Source of the DNA: Elymus sibiricus
Lineage: Eukaryota; Streptophyta; Magnoliopsida; Poales; Poaceae
Assembly (NCBI GenBank): GCA_039707655.1
Contig: CM077676.1
Span: 83,415,895-83,479,894, forward strand
DNA length: 64,000 bases
Direction: 5' to 3'
In this document: piece by piece, positions 46,891-58,040 of the stretch
Layout of the letters: every line of letters begins with the position of its first letter
How positions within the stretch are numbered: position 1 is the stretch's first letter
The notes under the pieces: generated by a model
Databases searched by the model: none
Seen by the model: the letters and a program-made list of their open reading frames with translations, nothing else
Told to the model about the DNA's origin: nothing
Translations under genes and position numbers: made by a program

Positions 46891-48624
46891 ACACAGCAGT
46901 GCACACAGTGGCTAACAGTGGGTCCCAGTTGACTGTCCAGTCAGCAGTCAACTAGAGACTTTGACTGGTCAAAGGGGCCTAGGGGGTCCCACCTGCCATT
47001 GACAGGGCTAGCCCAGTCAGCAGGTTAACTGGTCAACTGGGTCTAGTGGGACCCAGTTGTCAGCCTCTATTTATTCAAACAGAACTTTAGTTAATTTTAA
47101 TCAACTTAATTAGCCAGTGGGCAAAACCTGTCAGTGACAGTGGCTTAACTTAACTGCTACAGTAAAAGGGCCCACGTGTCAGTGGCTGTTAGCGGTTAGA
47201 TTAGTGCCTAATCTATTAGTTAGTGACCGGGCCCACATGTCATTGACCCGGCCGGAGTTCAAACGCGGCGGCACGCGGCGGCGACGAGGCCCGACGCGGC
47301 GGCGGTGGTCGGAAACGCCGCTCCGGCGACCAAAAGAGCGGTGGAGCACACCTACGGAACGGGCGCGACGACGCGTATCCACGGGTGCCAACGGTTCGAG
47401 CAAGGACAGCCGGAAATGGCAGCGGAGATGAGCGGAGGCGGAGGCAGGGGCTCGGGCTCGACGGAATCGAAGCCACGGGCGCGCTCATGATGAACAGGTG
47501 GGCTAGGAAGCACCTACGCGACGTCGCGAACTCGGTGGTGTGCTTGGTTGGTTTGGAGGAGCACCATGGCGACGGCACGGTGCACGGCAGCGGAGGCGAG
47601 CTCCGGCAACCATGGCAGCAGCAGCAAACAGCAACAGATCGAGGGGGAGGCAGAGGGGGACGGCGCGGTGCTCACCTAGGAGCACATGATGGCTTGGCGG
47701 GAGGTTTAGGAGCTGCAGAGGCGAGCAATCCGTCGGAGAAGCGCCAGAGACGGAGGAGGAAGAAGCGGTTGATCCGCTCGAAGCAGGGGCGTTGAGCTCG
47801 ATCCCGTGGTTGCAGACGACGTAGCGGAGGCAGGCGGTTCTTCTGGACACGGTGGCTGGGCTTGGGGGATGACGATGGCTGCGGCTACGATGAGGCCATG
47901 GCGACGGTGGCGCTCGGGGGTCGAATAGATCGAGAGATAGAGCGAGTGAGGGGGAAATGGGGACTAGGGTTCGTCCAGGGGCTCGACCTTGGCCTTATCC
48001 ATCGTAGGGAGACGGCGGATGGCCGACGTGTGCGGCATCGGCGGCTCGGGCGCGCGCGGCGTCGACACGCACAGGAGAGAGATGGAGGAGGAAGACGACG
48101 CGGGAGTTGGGCTGGGCCATGCACTGTGTACTTGCGGCCCAGCAGTGAAGTGTTTTGTTTTTCTTTTCCTTTTCTTTTTCTGTTTTCTTTTCTAGTTTCT
48201 ACTTTGCCTTTTATTTTATTATCAAATAATTTTTATAAAATGTGGAACTTGCCACATAAATTCTAGGTATTAAACTGAGCTGGCACAAAAAGTTTGGGGC
48301 CAATTTGAATTCTCTAGAATTTATAGTTGACTTTAAATGAGCTAAATGGGGGGCTGTTTGGTCCTGTTATGGATGCCAGAGGCATTTTAGGATTTTTGGT
48401 GATGTTGTTTTTCTTAACAATATTAACTATGGAATATTTCCAATAACATGAACAATTTAGTTTTCAGATTTGATCAACTTTTATTTTTAATTGAAATTTG
48501 AATTCCATTTTGAAGTGGAATTTAAAATGAGATATGAAATCAATGGTGATCAAGCATTGCAAATCAAGATGACTTGGCATATCTAGTGGGAGTTGACTGT
48601 AGCTTAATTAGAGAGAGTGTTACA
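46891..48624 (-). mobile_element. Solo LTR (4.0 kb), right part
   Basis: Begins with the CACTA target duplication ACA and continues the LTR interrupted at 20816. It holds a CpG-rich block (47240-48130) and an AT-rich block, in the same order as the LTR at 988-5155. It ends GAGTGTTACA at 48624, followed by the target duplication CCCGC. ORFs in the CpG-rich block overlap in several frames and show no domain. Confidence 0.85.
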
Positions 48625-48629
48625 CCCGC

Positions 48630-48850
48630 ATTATACTGAATTTATTTCAGGATTTCCGACGATGCGTGTTCAGTGGAAGGACACGTTCCCGTCGACTACG
48701 AGGCATCTATGGTGACTTCGTCAATCTCAAGTGATATGCCGGCTCAGTCTCTCAAAGGTGCTCATAGGGTATGCTACCATGTGTGCGCTGATATGGGTGA
48801 ATGTATGCGCGTATTTATGAGCGCCTGCGTTTGAACCGTGTTGAAAAGAA
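48630..48850 (+). mobile_element. Au-type SINE, 3' part
   Basis: Continues the SINE after the LTR's target duplication: TGAATTTATTTCAGGATTTCC, ACGTTCCCGTCGACTACGAGG, GATATGCCGGCTCAGTCTCT and GAATGTATGCGCG are all Au-family text. It ends with GTTGAAAAGAAAAA. I could not match a target duplication for the SINE itself. Confidence 0.8.
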
Positions 48851-49204
48851 AAACTAAATTTGTCCTCAGATGCTTGAACCATGGGTGCGGCGTTTTCCTG
48901 ATCACCTTAGCTCATTCAAAAGGAGGAAGAGCCCAAGCCTCACCATAAGAAGCATCACGTGATGCACTTATTTTGGTGATCTCGACACAGGGGATAATTA
49001 TTTGTTCGTTCTGGAAGTAGTCGTGACCCTTAAAGTTTTCCGGTCTGCAGACCTGGTAACTATCACCGACTTTCTGACTGTTGTAATTTCCATTATGTAT
49101 GTAATGAAAAGAGACTGAGCCCGGTTAAAAAAAAAACAAATCACTGAGATCCAGGTCCACCGTGTAGTTGCCGTAGTACACTACCACCTCGCCGAGATGC
49201 TTGG
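48851..49204. other. Unidentified; possible retroposed 3' tail near 49130
   Basis: Text before 49135 (GTAATGAAAAGAGACTGAGCCCGGTT then A10) looks like a LINE or retroposed 3' end. Between 49137 and 49204 the minus strand has a short open frame, HLGEVVVYYGNYTVDLDLSD, with a coding look, cut by the small LTR element. No family is recognised. Confidence 0.3.
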
Positions 49205-50237
49205 TGTCGAGTATCGTTTAGAAATATAGGATAAATTAGGAATTATTCTAGCTTGTCTTGTACTCGAAGTTGATCATGTACTCTTATATATATGCTCACG
49301 AGGCTCAAGCAATACAAAATCGATTTCACCAATTCCTATCTATTCCTCTACATGGTAGTATCAGCCTAACCCCGATCCAAACCCTAGCCACCGCCGCCGC
49401 TTCCGCACCGCGCCGCCCCCGGGGCGGTCGATCTCTATGATCGCCACCGGGGGCCACGCCGCCCGTATGTAGGGTTCGTCCGCCGGTCGTGTTGACCGGC
49501 TGCCCTAGAGAGTCTTTTTTCCCGATCTTTTGATCCGGGTTTTCTCTCTCTCGCTGGTCACATTGATCGGCGTTTCTTTTTGGTTTTCTGATCTAATATC
49601 GGTTTGCATCACCCGCCGCCGCCTTCGACCCCTCGCGCCTCTACTCAAACACCAGCGCGACCAACCGGCCTCTTCTCTGACCGGCGGCCTCTCGCGACGC
49701 GGCGGCCCGTCACGGCCGTCATCCGCGCGTCTGCCCGCCCGTCGCTCTGCACCAGCCGTCGCCGTCCTATCCCCAAGTACAGCGCACCCTCCACCGATCG
49801 AGCAACGGGCTGCCGCTGCGTCGCCCCGTCGGGCCGCAGCGGCGCTGCTCCGTGGTTTTCCCACGGCTACACCACCCTACGCTCTCAGCTACATCGACAT
49901 ACTACCGCCTTGCTTGAGCAACCTCGTCAGTTTCCACTCCAGCCATGACTTCCGCGATGCATCGACCGTTACGACCGTGGGGGGGTGGGGGGTGGGGGGG
50001 GGAGGGGGATGTCCGTCGGTTTACCTTCGGATTCTTCTCCAGTCTCACCGTCTGCGTCGCTACCGTTGTGACTGCGTGGGGATGTTGAGTATCGTGATTA
50101 GTTAGGAAATATAGGATAGACTAGGAATTATTCCAGCTTGTCTTGTACTCCAAGTTGATCATGTACTCCTATATATATGCCCACGAGGCTCAAGCAATAC
50201 AACATCGATTCCACAAATTCCTCTCTATTCCTCTACA
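49205..50237 (+). mobile_element. Complete small non-autonomous LTR element (TRIM-like, 1033 bp)
   Basis: Direct repeats 49205-49352 (148 bp) and 50083-50237 (155 bp) both begin TGT(C/T)GAGTATCG and end CTCTACA. The first is followed at once by TGGTAGTATCAG, close to the Met-tRNA primer site TGGTATCAGAG. A purine run GCGTGGGGA precedes the second. CTTGG flanks the whole element (49200-49204 and 50238-50242). The 730-bp interior is GC-rich with overlapping frames and no gag or pol. LTR copies differ by roughly 15 changes, so the insertion is not very recent. Confidence 0.9.
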
Positions 50238-50242
50238 CTTGG

Positions 50243-50610
50243 TACAGGGTCTAACATAACTCTACTTGATTGGGTCGGATATATGTTGCTTTCAATTCAA
50301 CACATAAAGGCTGGTCCTAAATGATTGTGATTAAGTAGTACTGCTAGTCCATTTCGTTGGTTGGTGCGGATATGGTCATCTATGTAGTTTGTCGATCACG
50401 GATTTGATCGTTTTGTTTTTTGCCCAGCCCACGCATAGCTTTGGTCTTATATGACTTTTGCTATTTGTCGGCGTGTTTTCGTGTGTGTGCGTTGGTATTG
50501 ATTGTGTGCATCATACGTATACAAAGACCGGACGTGTGTTCATAGTGTTTGTATTCTCTTGTTGCTTCATTTTGAGCCAATAAAATTCATCCTTTGCCTG
50601 GAAAAAAGTT
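50243..50610 (+). other. Possible LINE 3' end
   Basis: GTGTGTGCGTTGGTATTGATTG, GACCGGACGTGTGTTCAT and CCAATAAAATTCATCC followed by GGAAAAAAG resemble the 3' ends of plant LINEs. No ORF2 text is present, so it would be a severely 5'-truncated copy. This is a weak call. Confidence 0.3.
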
Positions 50611-50859
50611 AAGGTTCAATTTTTGTATACCGAGCCTATGAAATAAGTACTATGCTTCATTTGTTCTCTTGCCTGTTCCAAGAAAAAACAAGTTGTCCCT
50701 TGAATTTGTAGCACTAGCTGAATAGTTATGGCAATTCGCCATTTGCAAAAAAGGTGTAGTTATCTTCCAAATCAGCAGGCAAAGCTTATATCTCTGTCAT
50801 AAGAGCTAGTAGCCTAATTAAAGAAGTATATGTAGAACCAGAACTAGCTCAAACATAAA

Positions 50860-50861
<2 letters not shown>

Positions 50862-50907
<46 letters not shown>
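50862..50907. repeat. (TA)23 microsatellite
   Basis: Uninterrupted TA dinucleotide run. Confidence 0.95.
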
Positions 50908-50909
<2 letters not shown>

Positions 50910-51868
50910 AACTATTAAAAGAAGGTAATATTCTTGGTTTCGTCCTACATTATCTGTAAAATTTTCGTCCGTAGTCCGTCCGCATCTTTTCAGCCCGCAC
51001 GGTAGAAGCCGAATTAAACAGACCAGAAAGTAAGTGCGTGTTCGGAAATTTCTTCCCTTATTATCTCTCATCTCTCCACACGAATAGGGAAAAACAGTTC
51101 GTCGGCGACACGAGACAAGAGTCACGAGACCGAGTCGGCATCAATCGAGGTCTTCGGGAAGGCCTGTTGCCGTGCGTGAGGAAGAAGATAGGGGGCAGGG
51201 CTTTGGCAGCGGACCGCCGCCGACGCACGGGGGTCGGGGTCCTTAGGCGGCGGCGCTCGGAAGGCCTAAGTTGACGACACCAAGCAGGGGCAGGGCTGTG
51301 GTGCACAGACGACGGCGGCGTGCAGGGGAGTTCCAAATCATGGACAGCGCCGTCCTATACTAAAAGCTGCTCCAATCCCTTGAGGCGGCGGTTTGGGGAC
51401 TGGTTCCTGGTTGGCTGGCTTGGAGATATGGCGAGCAACTTGTCGGGGAAGAAGATCCTGAGCGGGAGGAGTGCGGGGCATGGCCCTAGCCGATGGCCCA
51501 TAATCGCCGGGTGAGTTAGACGGTTCATCTTATTGCCAAAGATTGAAACAAATTAGCAATTTTGTTAATCTCCAACAGCCCGATTTTATTTTATTCATGT
51601 GCGTATCTTGTGTTTCAAGAATACAGATTTAAGTCATCGTGGGCATAACATTGAGTGTTTCATTTCAAAGAACACAAAAAGAATGATGATGTTTAAATAA
51701 ACATTATGCAACTTGGAGTTAAATGTGTAAGATTCTCAATATATTCAATTGTTATGTAAAATATTATGTCATATACATTAGAATTGTTTGTTAGTTCAAT
51801 TTTTCATGTGAGATAGGGCCCCGTTTTAGAGTTTCGCACAAGGCCCTGGATTTTGCCGGCCCGGCCCT
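50910..51868. other. Unidentified repeat-like segment before P450 fragment
   Basis: Includes a GC-rich part (51100-51500) with a donor-like CCGGGTGAGT at 51509, and an AT-rich part. The end GGGCCCCGTTTTAGAG...GGCCCTGGATTTTGCCGGCCCGGCCCTG (51817-51868) looks like the terminus of a repeat and abuts the P450 reading frame. No gene recognised. Confidence 0.35.
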
Positions 51869-52642
51869 GTCGCGGACACCATCGCCAAATGCAGGTCCGA
51901 TCACAGCGAATCCTCCGACATGCTGTCGTCCTTCATCTGCAATGATGACGACGCCAGCGACGATGTGTTCTTGCGTGACACCATAGTGAACCTCCTCTTC
52001 GCCGGCCGGGACACCACGGGCACGGCACTCTCATGGTTCTTCTACCTCCTATGCAAGAGCCCGCGTGTCGAGCAGAAGATCCTCGACGAGCTGGCGCCGA
52101 TCGCTGCGGCCAGGAAGAAGAAGCTGGCTGTGGACGGCAATATGGTGGTGTTCGACGCAAGCGAGCTGAGCAGCCTGGTGTACCTGCACGCGGCATTGTG
52201 CGAGTCCCTGAGGCTTTACCCGCCCGTGCCCTTCCAGCACAAGGCGGCGGCAGCCAGCGACTTGCTCCCGAGCGGTCACGAGATGAAGGCTGGCGACAAG
52301 ATACTCATCTACTCCTACGCTATGGGGAGGATGGAGGGCCTGTGGGGCAAGGATTGCATGGAGTTCAGGCCGGAGAGGTGGGTCACCGACGACGGGAAGC
52401 TGAGGTACGAGCCGTCCTACAAGTTCATCGCCTTCAACGCCGGTCCCAGGGCCTGCATCGGCAAGGAGGTGGCCTTCACGCAGATGAAGGCCGTCACCGC
52501 CGCCGTGCTGTGGAACTTCGCCGTCAAGGCTGTGACAGGGCACGTCGTGGAGCCAGAGCTGTCCATCATACTCCACATGAAGAACGGGCTGGACGTCACC
52601 GTCAAGAGGAGGAACCCGAACCTCACAGCCGTGCATGGCTAG
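51869..52642 (+). pseudogene. Cytochrome P450, CYP96-like, C-terminal half only
   Basis: Open from 51869 (no ATG at the start; first Met at 51920) to TAG 52640-52642, about 257 codons. All C-terminal P450 landmarks are present: I-helix AGRDTTGT, K-helix ESLR (Glu-Ser-Leu-Arg), FRPERW, and heme-binding [10 protein letters not shown] with the Cys ligand. [20 protein letters not shown] and the lack of introns fit the CYP86 clan, most like CYP96, whose members hydroxylate alkanes or fatty acids at the endoplasmic reticulum. The N-terminal half (membrane anchor, substrate-recognition sites 1-3) is missing and repeat sequence replaces it. The remaining frame has no stop, so loss is recent or the end is still translated from a chimeric transcript. 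AATAAA-like signal at 52735. Confidence 0.85.
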
Positions 52643-52858
52643 CTATCATATAGCAGACACGTATTGTGGATGCAAAAGTGCCATAGGAGCTTACTTAAGT
52701 GGCATGTGTGCTTACAAACGGTGTAATGCTATGAAAATAAAACGCAGCAGTTATTTGTAAGTTGCCTGAATTTGCATTTGGGTTAGTCGATTTCGTAGGA
52801 CAAGGAGCAGATGAGATGCAGCCAAGGATTTGGATTTTGAATGGAAAAAATTTCTTTT

Positions 52859-52889
<31 letters not shown>

Positions 52890-53018
52890 GGGGATATTCT
52901 CGGTTACCACGGAAATTTTTAATTCAAATTCTTCCAAACTAGATATGATAAAACTTGAACTAATATCATTCAAAAAAGAGGTAATAGCTCGGTGGGAAGT
53001 CTAATACGTGTACGCTAA
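52643..53018. other. P450 3' flank with GT/poly-G run
   Basis: Contains GTGTGTGTGTGTG followed by about 20 G (52859-52893). Otherwise no feature. Confidence 0.6.
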
Positions 53019-55281
53019 GAGCATCTCCAATAAATGATATAGATGTATAAACAACAGCTTTCTATATCACTTAGGCCTAAAAACGGTGCTCCAACAGATG
53101 ATGTAGATGTATAAAATTTTACTCAAAATTTACATTTGATGTATTTTCCATCACCAAGTGTGCAAATATACATCACTTGGCACCTGGAGATGTAAAACGC
53201 CTAGCCGCGCGCGAAGCCCCAACTGCCGCTGGGAAACTCCACGCCACCGACCGATCACCCACCCACCTCACGCCGCAGGCGATTTCGGCCCAGAAACACC
53301 GCCAGCGCCGCCCATCCGTCCATCCCCGACCCCGCCACGACCCCGCCGCCGGAGCCGCCAACGACCCGCCTATTTGGACCCTCCCCGCCGCCATTTTTTC
53401 AGGCGATTCACCTGTTCGCGGGAGTTCCAGCGGTCGTAATGGCTCTAGCAGCTCATGGCCGCCTTCCGTGGTAGCACTACCCGCTGCCAGAGCTAGCAGG
53501 GGCAGCCGCGCGACCATCGCAACCCTGCCGAGTGGCCGGTTCTTCGTTCGTTGCCGCCAGCGTTGCGTCGCCGCAAGTAGACTCCTCCGGCAGCCGCCAG
53601 CCGTCCAGAAGCCGTTGAAACAACCGCCGCCACCCCCGGCTGTCTACGTGAGCACCATCAAGGCTCCGACCAGCTGCCGGCCGGTTTCTTCCACCTCGCA
53701 CACAACGTGTTTGACGAAATTCCCCCAATGTAAAAAATCGTGCAAACTAGGAGTTTTTCATCAGGCATGAGGATGTTGTTTGACAGTGATTTCCGTATTG
53801 TAGATGAGCTCGTGCGACTCCTCTTTCGTGGATGATTCCTCATCATATGGGGAATTCGATTTACAAAAGAAGAGGACATTGCTATGCTAGTGATGATGCA
53901 CAAGAGGAAGAAGCCGAAGCACGACGGTTTGGTTAAGTCGTGAGTTCATCCGGAGAGCACGGGTTGAAGTGCACGAGAGATTGATGCGCAACTATTTTGG
54001 CACACCACCCATTTTTCTAGAAAGGTACTGTCGTCCCCGGTTCAAGATGTCCTAGGATTTGTTCATCCACATTTGCAGTTCCGTGAAGCAACTTGATCGA
54101 GCCTTCCAGCACAGGAGGAATTGTGCTGGTTTGCTTGGACAAAGCACTAAGCAGAAGGTCACTGCCGCTTTGCGCATGATGGCCTATGGTGTTCCAGCAG
54201 ACTACACTAATGACAATTTGGCGATGGTAGGGATCACTTCTATCTTTTATGTCAAAAAAATTTCAAAGACTATGGTAGAAGTGTTTGGTCTAGAGTACTT
54301 GAGAGCACCCAATGCTCAAGACGCTCAGAGGCTTTTGGAGATGAACAAAACACGTATGCTTGGGTCTATCGATTGCATGTGCTGGAAGTGAAACAATTGT
54401 CCTAAAGCATGGCATGGACAGTTCAAAGGACGCTCCAAGGATGCCACCATCATTCATTAGGCCGCTGCAGATAAAGAGACATGGATTTGGCATTCATATT
54501 TTGGGATGTCTGGATCCTGCAACGACATCAATGTGCTCGACCGATCACCTCTTTTTGCCAAGTTAGCCAGTGGAGAAGCTCCACCTGTGACCTTTGAAGC
54601 AACTGGTCGCACCTACAACTATGGGTACTACCTTGCGGATGGGATCTATCTGAAGTGGAGTACTATTGTGAAGCCAACCCAAAGCCCCCAAGGTAAGAAA
54701 TAACTCTATTTTCACAATGCTCAAGCGGCGGCTAAGAAAGTTGTTGAGAGGGCATTTGGGATTTTGTAATCCTGATTCGCTATTGTGAGAGGGACGGCTA
54801 GGTTTTGGGATCAGAAGAACCTTTCGTAAAATCATGACTGCTTGCGTGATCATGCACAACATGATCATTGAGAATGAGCGTGGGCGGGATTTGGAATACA
54901 CCTTCTATGATCTCATGGGCGTACGCATTAGGCCGATTAGAACAGAGGACCGAATCAGAGGTTTCATGGAGGTGTACCATGACATTAGAGACGCCTATAC
55001 GCACACTGATATTCAGAAAGATTTGATGGAGGAGAACTGGAAATGGCATGGCGAACAAACCTCCTAGTTTCATTCTTTGTTTGTTGTATTGTGCAATAAC
55101 TTTGTTGTATTTGTGTTGCATTTGATATTCTAGATTTGATGAATTATGTAACAATTTGATATTGTGGACTAATGAAATTTTATGTTTTAATTTGGCAAGT
55201 TTTTTATTTGAAATTGTGCGGCTGTTGTGCAGCTGGAGTGCGGCTGAAGTGCTTCTGTACAACGACTATAGCACTGCTGTC
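53019..55281 (+). mobile_element. PIF/Harbinger transposon remnant, right end lost
   Basis: The left end TAA|GAGCATCTCCAATAA (duplication candidate 53016-53018) is a Harbinger-type terminus. It is followed by a GC-rich first exon region (53180-53770, Pro/Arg-rich frames without a clear domain) and the nuclease gene. No inverted right terminus is found before the LTR at 55282, which probably inserted into or replaced it. Confidence 0.7.
53935..55067 (+). pseudogene. Harbinger DDE nuclease (DDE_Tnp_4/HARBI1-like)
   Basis: Plus-strand frame with FGTPPIFLERYCRPRFKMS, then LFIHICSSVKQLD, GVPADYTNDN and LGSIDCMCWK (first catalytic Asp). SGSCNDINVLDRSPLF carries the second Asp, then come YYLADGIYLKWSTIVK and KKVVERAFGIL with the Glu, ending at TAG 55065-55067. 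In-frame stops occur near 54052, 54390 (Trp TGG to TGA), 54458, 54701 and 54768 (Gln CAA to TAA). All three catalytic acidic residues are still encoded. PIF elements also need a Myb-like partner, which I do not see. Confidence 0.85.
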
Positions 55282-55850
55282 TGATATGTCTCCAACGTAT
55301 GTATAATTTTTGATTGTTAAATGTTATTATGTTATTATTTTTGTATACAGTTTATATTATTTTTTCGGACTAACCTATTAATTTAGTGCCCAGTGCCAGT
55401 TCCTGTTTTTTTTTTCATGTTTTTGGTTTCACGGAAAATCCATATCTAGGAAGTTTCAAACACGATGAAATTTTACGTCGATTTTTGTTGGAAAATAAGA
55501 GATCCTAGAAGCTTCAGGAGGAGACCAGAAGATGCACACAGGGGCCAAAAGCCTAGGGGCGCGACCTACCCCCTGGCCATGCCACCCTGGTTTGTGGGGC
55601 CCCCTTGGCTCCGTTTGACCTAATTCCTAGCCTGTAAATTCCCAATATTCCCGAAATCCTCAGAAGAGAACCCAAAAAAAATATCATCGCCGCAAGACTC
55701 TGTTCCGAAGCGATCCCATTTGGAGCCATGTTACGGTGCTCTGCTGAATGAGAGAAGCCATTGGGGAGGCCATCTTCATCTACCTTGCTACCTCCATGAT
55801 AATGTGTGAGTAGTTCCATTAGGACCTAAGGGTCCATAGTGGTAGCTAGA

Positions 55851-55898
<48 letters not shown>

Positions 55899-56834
55899 CC
55901 TCAATAGAATGATCTCCTCTTAGATCAATCCGATGTAATTCTTACCGTGTATTTGTTGGGATCCGATGAATTATGGATTTATGATCAGATTGTTCACTGA
56001 ATTTATTTGAATCTCTTAAATTTTCTTTGTTGCATAATTTTATAGCTATGTATGCTTTCCGATCTATGATTCTTCTCTGACCAAGATAGATGATTATTTC
56101 TTCAGAGGGAGTGGTGCATAGTAGTGGGTTCAATCTTGTGATGATCTTGTCCAGTGACAAAAAGAACAAATGCACGTACTGTATTCATTCTACTAATGAT
56201 AAAACAATGGGGATTAATCTTATTGCTAGGTTTCTTTCTGTCTACATTATGTCATCTTACTTATTGCGTTACTCTATTTCTTGCAAATTTAATACTTTGA
56301 GATGCATGCTGGATAGCGGTCTTGGGGTGGAGTAATAGTTGTAGACGTCAGTAAGTTTAACAGTCTACTTATCACGGACGTAATGCCTTTGTGAGATTAT
56401 GCCACGAATGATCATAGTTATGAATTGCCGCTATTCTTTCAATTGCACAACAGTAATTTTTTTACCATGCCACTACCTGCTTTCAAGAGAGATGCCACTA
56501 GTGAACCTATGGCCCCCGGGTCTATTGTCCATTAATACAAAAGTTCCTAAAATTTGCTCTTTTACTTTCTTGCCGTTTGCCCTATCACTATATATTTGCT
56601 TTTAATCTTGTAACTTGCAAGAACAAGGGGATTGACAACCTCCTTGCCACTTTTGGGTGTGCAAGCAATTTTATTTGTTTGTGTGCAGGTGCTGCTAATG
56701 TTGTTAGCTTGGTGCCTCCTACTAGTTCGATAAACCTTGGTTCTTAACTGAGAGAAATACTTTCTGCTGCTGTGTTGCATCACCTTTCCTCTTGGGGAAT
56801 CCAACAACTCCTACGGGAGTAGCGGAAGAATTTT
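55282..56834 (+). mobile_element. LTR, TGATACGTCTCC family (about 1.55 kb)
   Basis: Starts TGATATGTCTCCAACGTATG and tracks the copy at 60480 to the primer site at 56835. A (TC)19 microsatellite lies at 55856-55893, absent from the other copies. The exact 3' LTR end is uncertain (near ACTCCTACGGGAGTAGC, itself an inverted repeat). No second LTR is present. Confidence 0.75.
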
Positions 56835-57228
56835 TGGCGCCGTTGTCGGGGAGTCATCATCTACCAAATCAGGTACCTACACACAAACTATTTATCTTTT
56901 GCTTCTTTTTTATTTTTCTTGTCTAGTTGCTGTTTTCCTTTTTATTTGCCTTCATCTTTGTTTGCAATTTTTTTCCAAAATACCAAAAAATAATCTTGTG
57001 TTGCTATTTCTTGCTTGTGCTGCCACTGTGTCTACTCCCCCTACTTTACTATATAGAGAGGGTTTGGAAATCCTCAACTTCAAACAATTGAATGACGAAT
57101 CTTTGAAAGAAGCTTGGTATATAATTCTTGAGATTCATGAAAAAACTGCTCAAAAATGCCACATTAGAATCTTACTCAAAAGATTTTATGTTGGTTTATC
57201 ACTTCGTAATAGACATGTTGTAGATTTA
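56835..57228 (+). pseudogene. Primer site and gag fragment of the same LTR element
   Basis: TGGCGCCGTTGTCGGGGAG (56835-56853) is the primer-binding site with one change from TGGCGCCGTTGCCGGGGAG. Downstream, 57050-57228 encodes FKQLNDESLKEAWYIILEIH and LLKRFYVGLSLRNR, the Gypsy gag pattern of ESLxEAWxR...LLxxFYxGL. The frame is cut at 57228, where A-rich repeats start. Confidence 0.6.
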
Positions 57229-57480
57229 ATATGTTTTGAAAACAAAGGATAAAAAATGAAAAGGGTAGCATAAAGGGAAAAAGAAAAAAAGAAATAGAAA
57301 CAGAAACAAAAATGGAAAAAGGAAAAAAAAGAAAAGGGTAGAATACAAGGAAATTTGAACAAAAATTGGAATTTCTAATATGTTTTGAAAACAAATGATA
57401 AAAAATGAAAAGGGTAGAATAAAGGGAAAAAGAAAAAAGAAACAGAAACATAAACAAAATGGAAAAAGGAAAAAAAAGAA
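57229..57480. repeat. A-rich tandem duplication, 149-bp period
   Basis: ATATGTTTTGAAAACAAA(G/T)G at 57229 recurs at 57378, with GATAAAAAATGAAAAGGGTAG following in both. The blocks consist mostly of A with short G-containing interruptions. Confidence 0.85.
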
Positions 57481-58040
57481 AAAAGAAAACAGGAAAGAGC
57501 GGAAAACTGGCAAAGGAAAAAAAACTGCAAAAAACGGTTGAGGGAACCTTCCAGAAGGTTCCCAAAACTGGTTTGCCTCCCGGTGCTTTAATGCTCGCAG
57601 TGGGCCGGCCCGTTTCGCGGTTCTCGCTCGCCCGCTACAGCGGAAGCGCAACAGTTCGACGCACGCGCATGTCAAATAGGGTTCGCCACCAAATAGGCCC
57701 TCCACTCCTCCATAAGAAAAAGAAAATGAAAAGCCGAAACCGCAGTCCAGACAAAAATACGAAACGGGACCCAGCCAGACATGTGGTCGTGGTCCATCAG
57801 TGGCAACGCATCCCCAGCCCACACAGGACAATTTTTTTTTGACAATGGCCCATGCGCCATGGCCGGGAATCCCTCCCCAAGCAAGGTGTTCAGGAAACAA
57901 GACGAACTACACAAAAATGGGTCGAAAACATGAATCTTGATCTCCAATATGAGCATTAGCAAATCTATTATTTTATTCATTAATCAAGCTTAAACGAAAA
58001 AAATTGCGTCCGGTGCAGCGGCCATGACTAGATCCCACTG
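57481..58040. other. Unidentified segment
   Basis: A-rich then GC-rich; the 224-residue minus-strand frame across 57226-57900 is low complexity and not a gene. GCCCATGCGCCATGGCCGGGAA and similar short inverted pieces are present, but no terminus is clear. Confidence 0.5.

Noticed and set aside
49530..50105. 191-residue ORF inside the small LTR element
   Set aside because: GC-rich frame overlapping others on both strands, with no gag or pol similarity.
52033..52653. 206- and 195-residue ORFs overlapping the P450
   Set aside because: Out-of-frame readings of the GC-rich P450 coding sequence.
57226..57900. 224-residue Phe-rich minus-strand ORF
   Set aside because: Composed of poly-A/poly-T repeats on the other strand; no domain.
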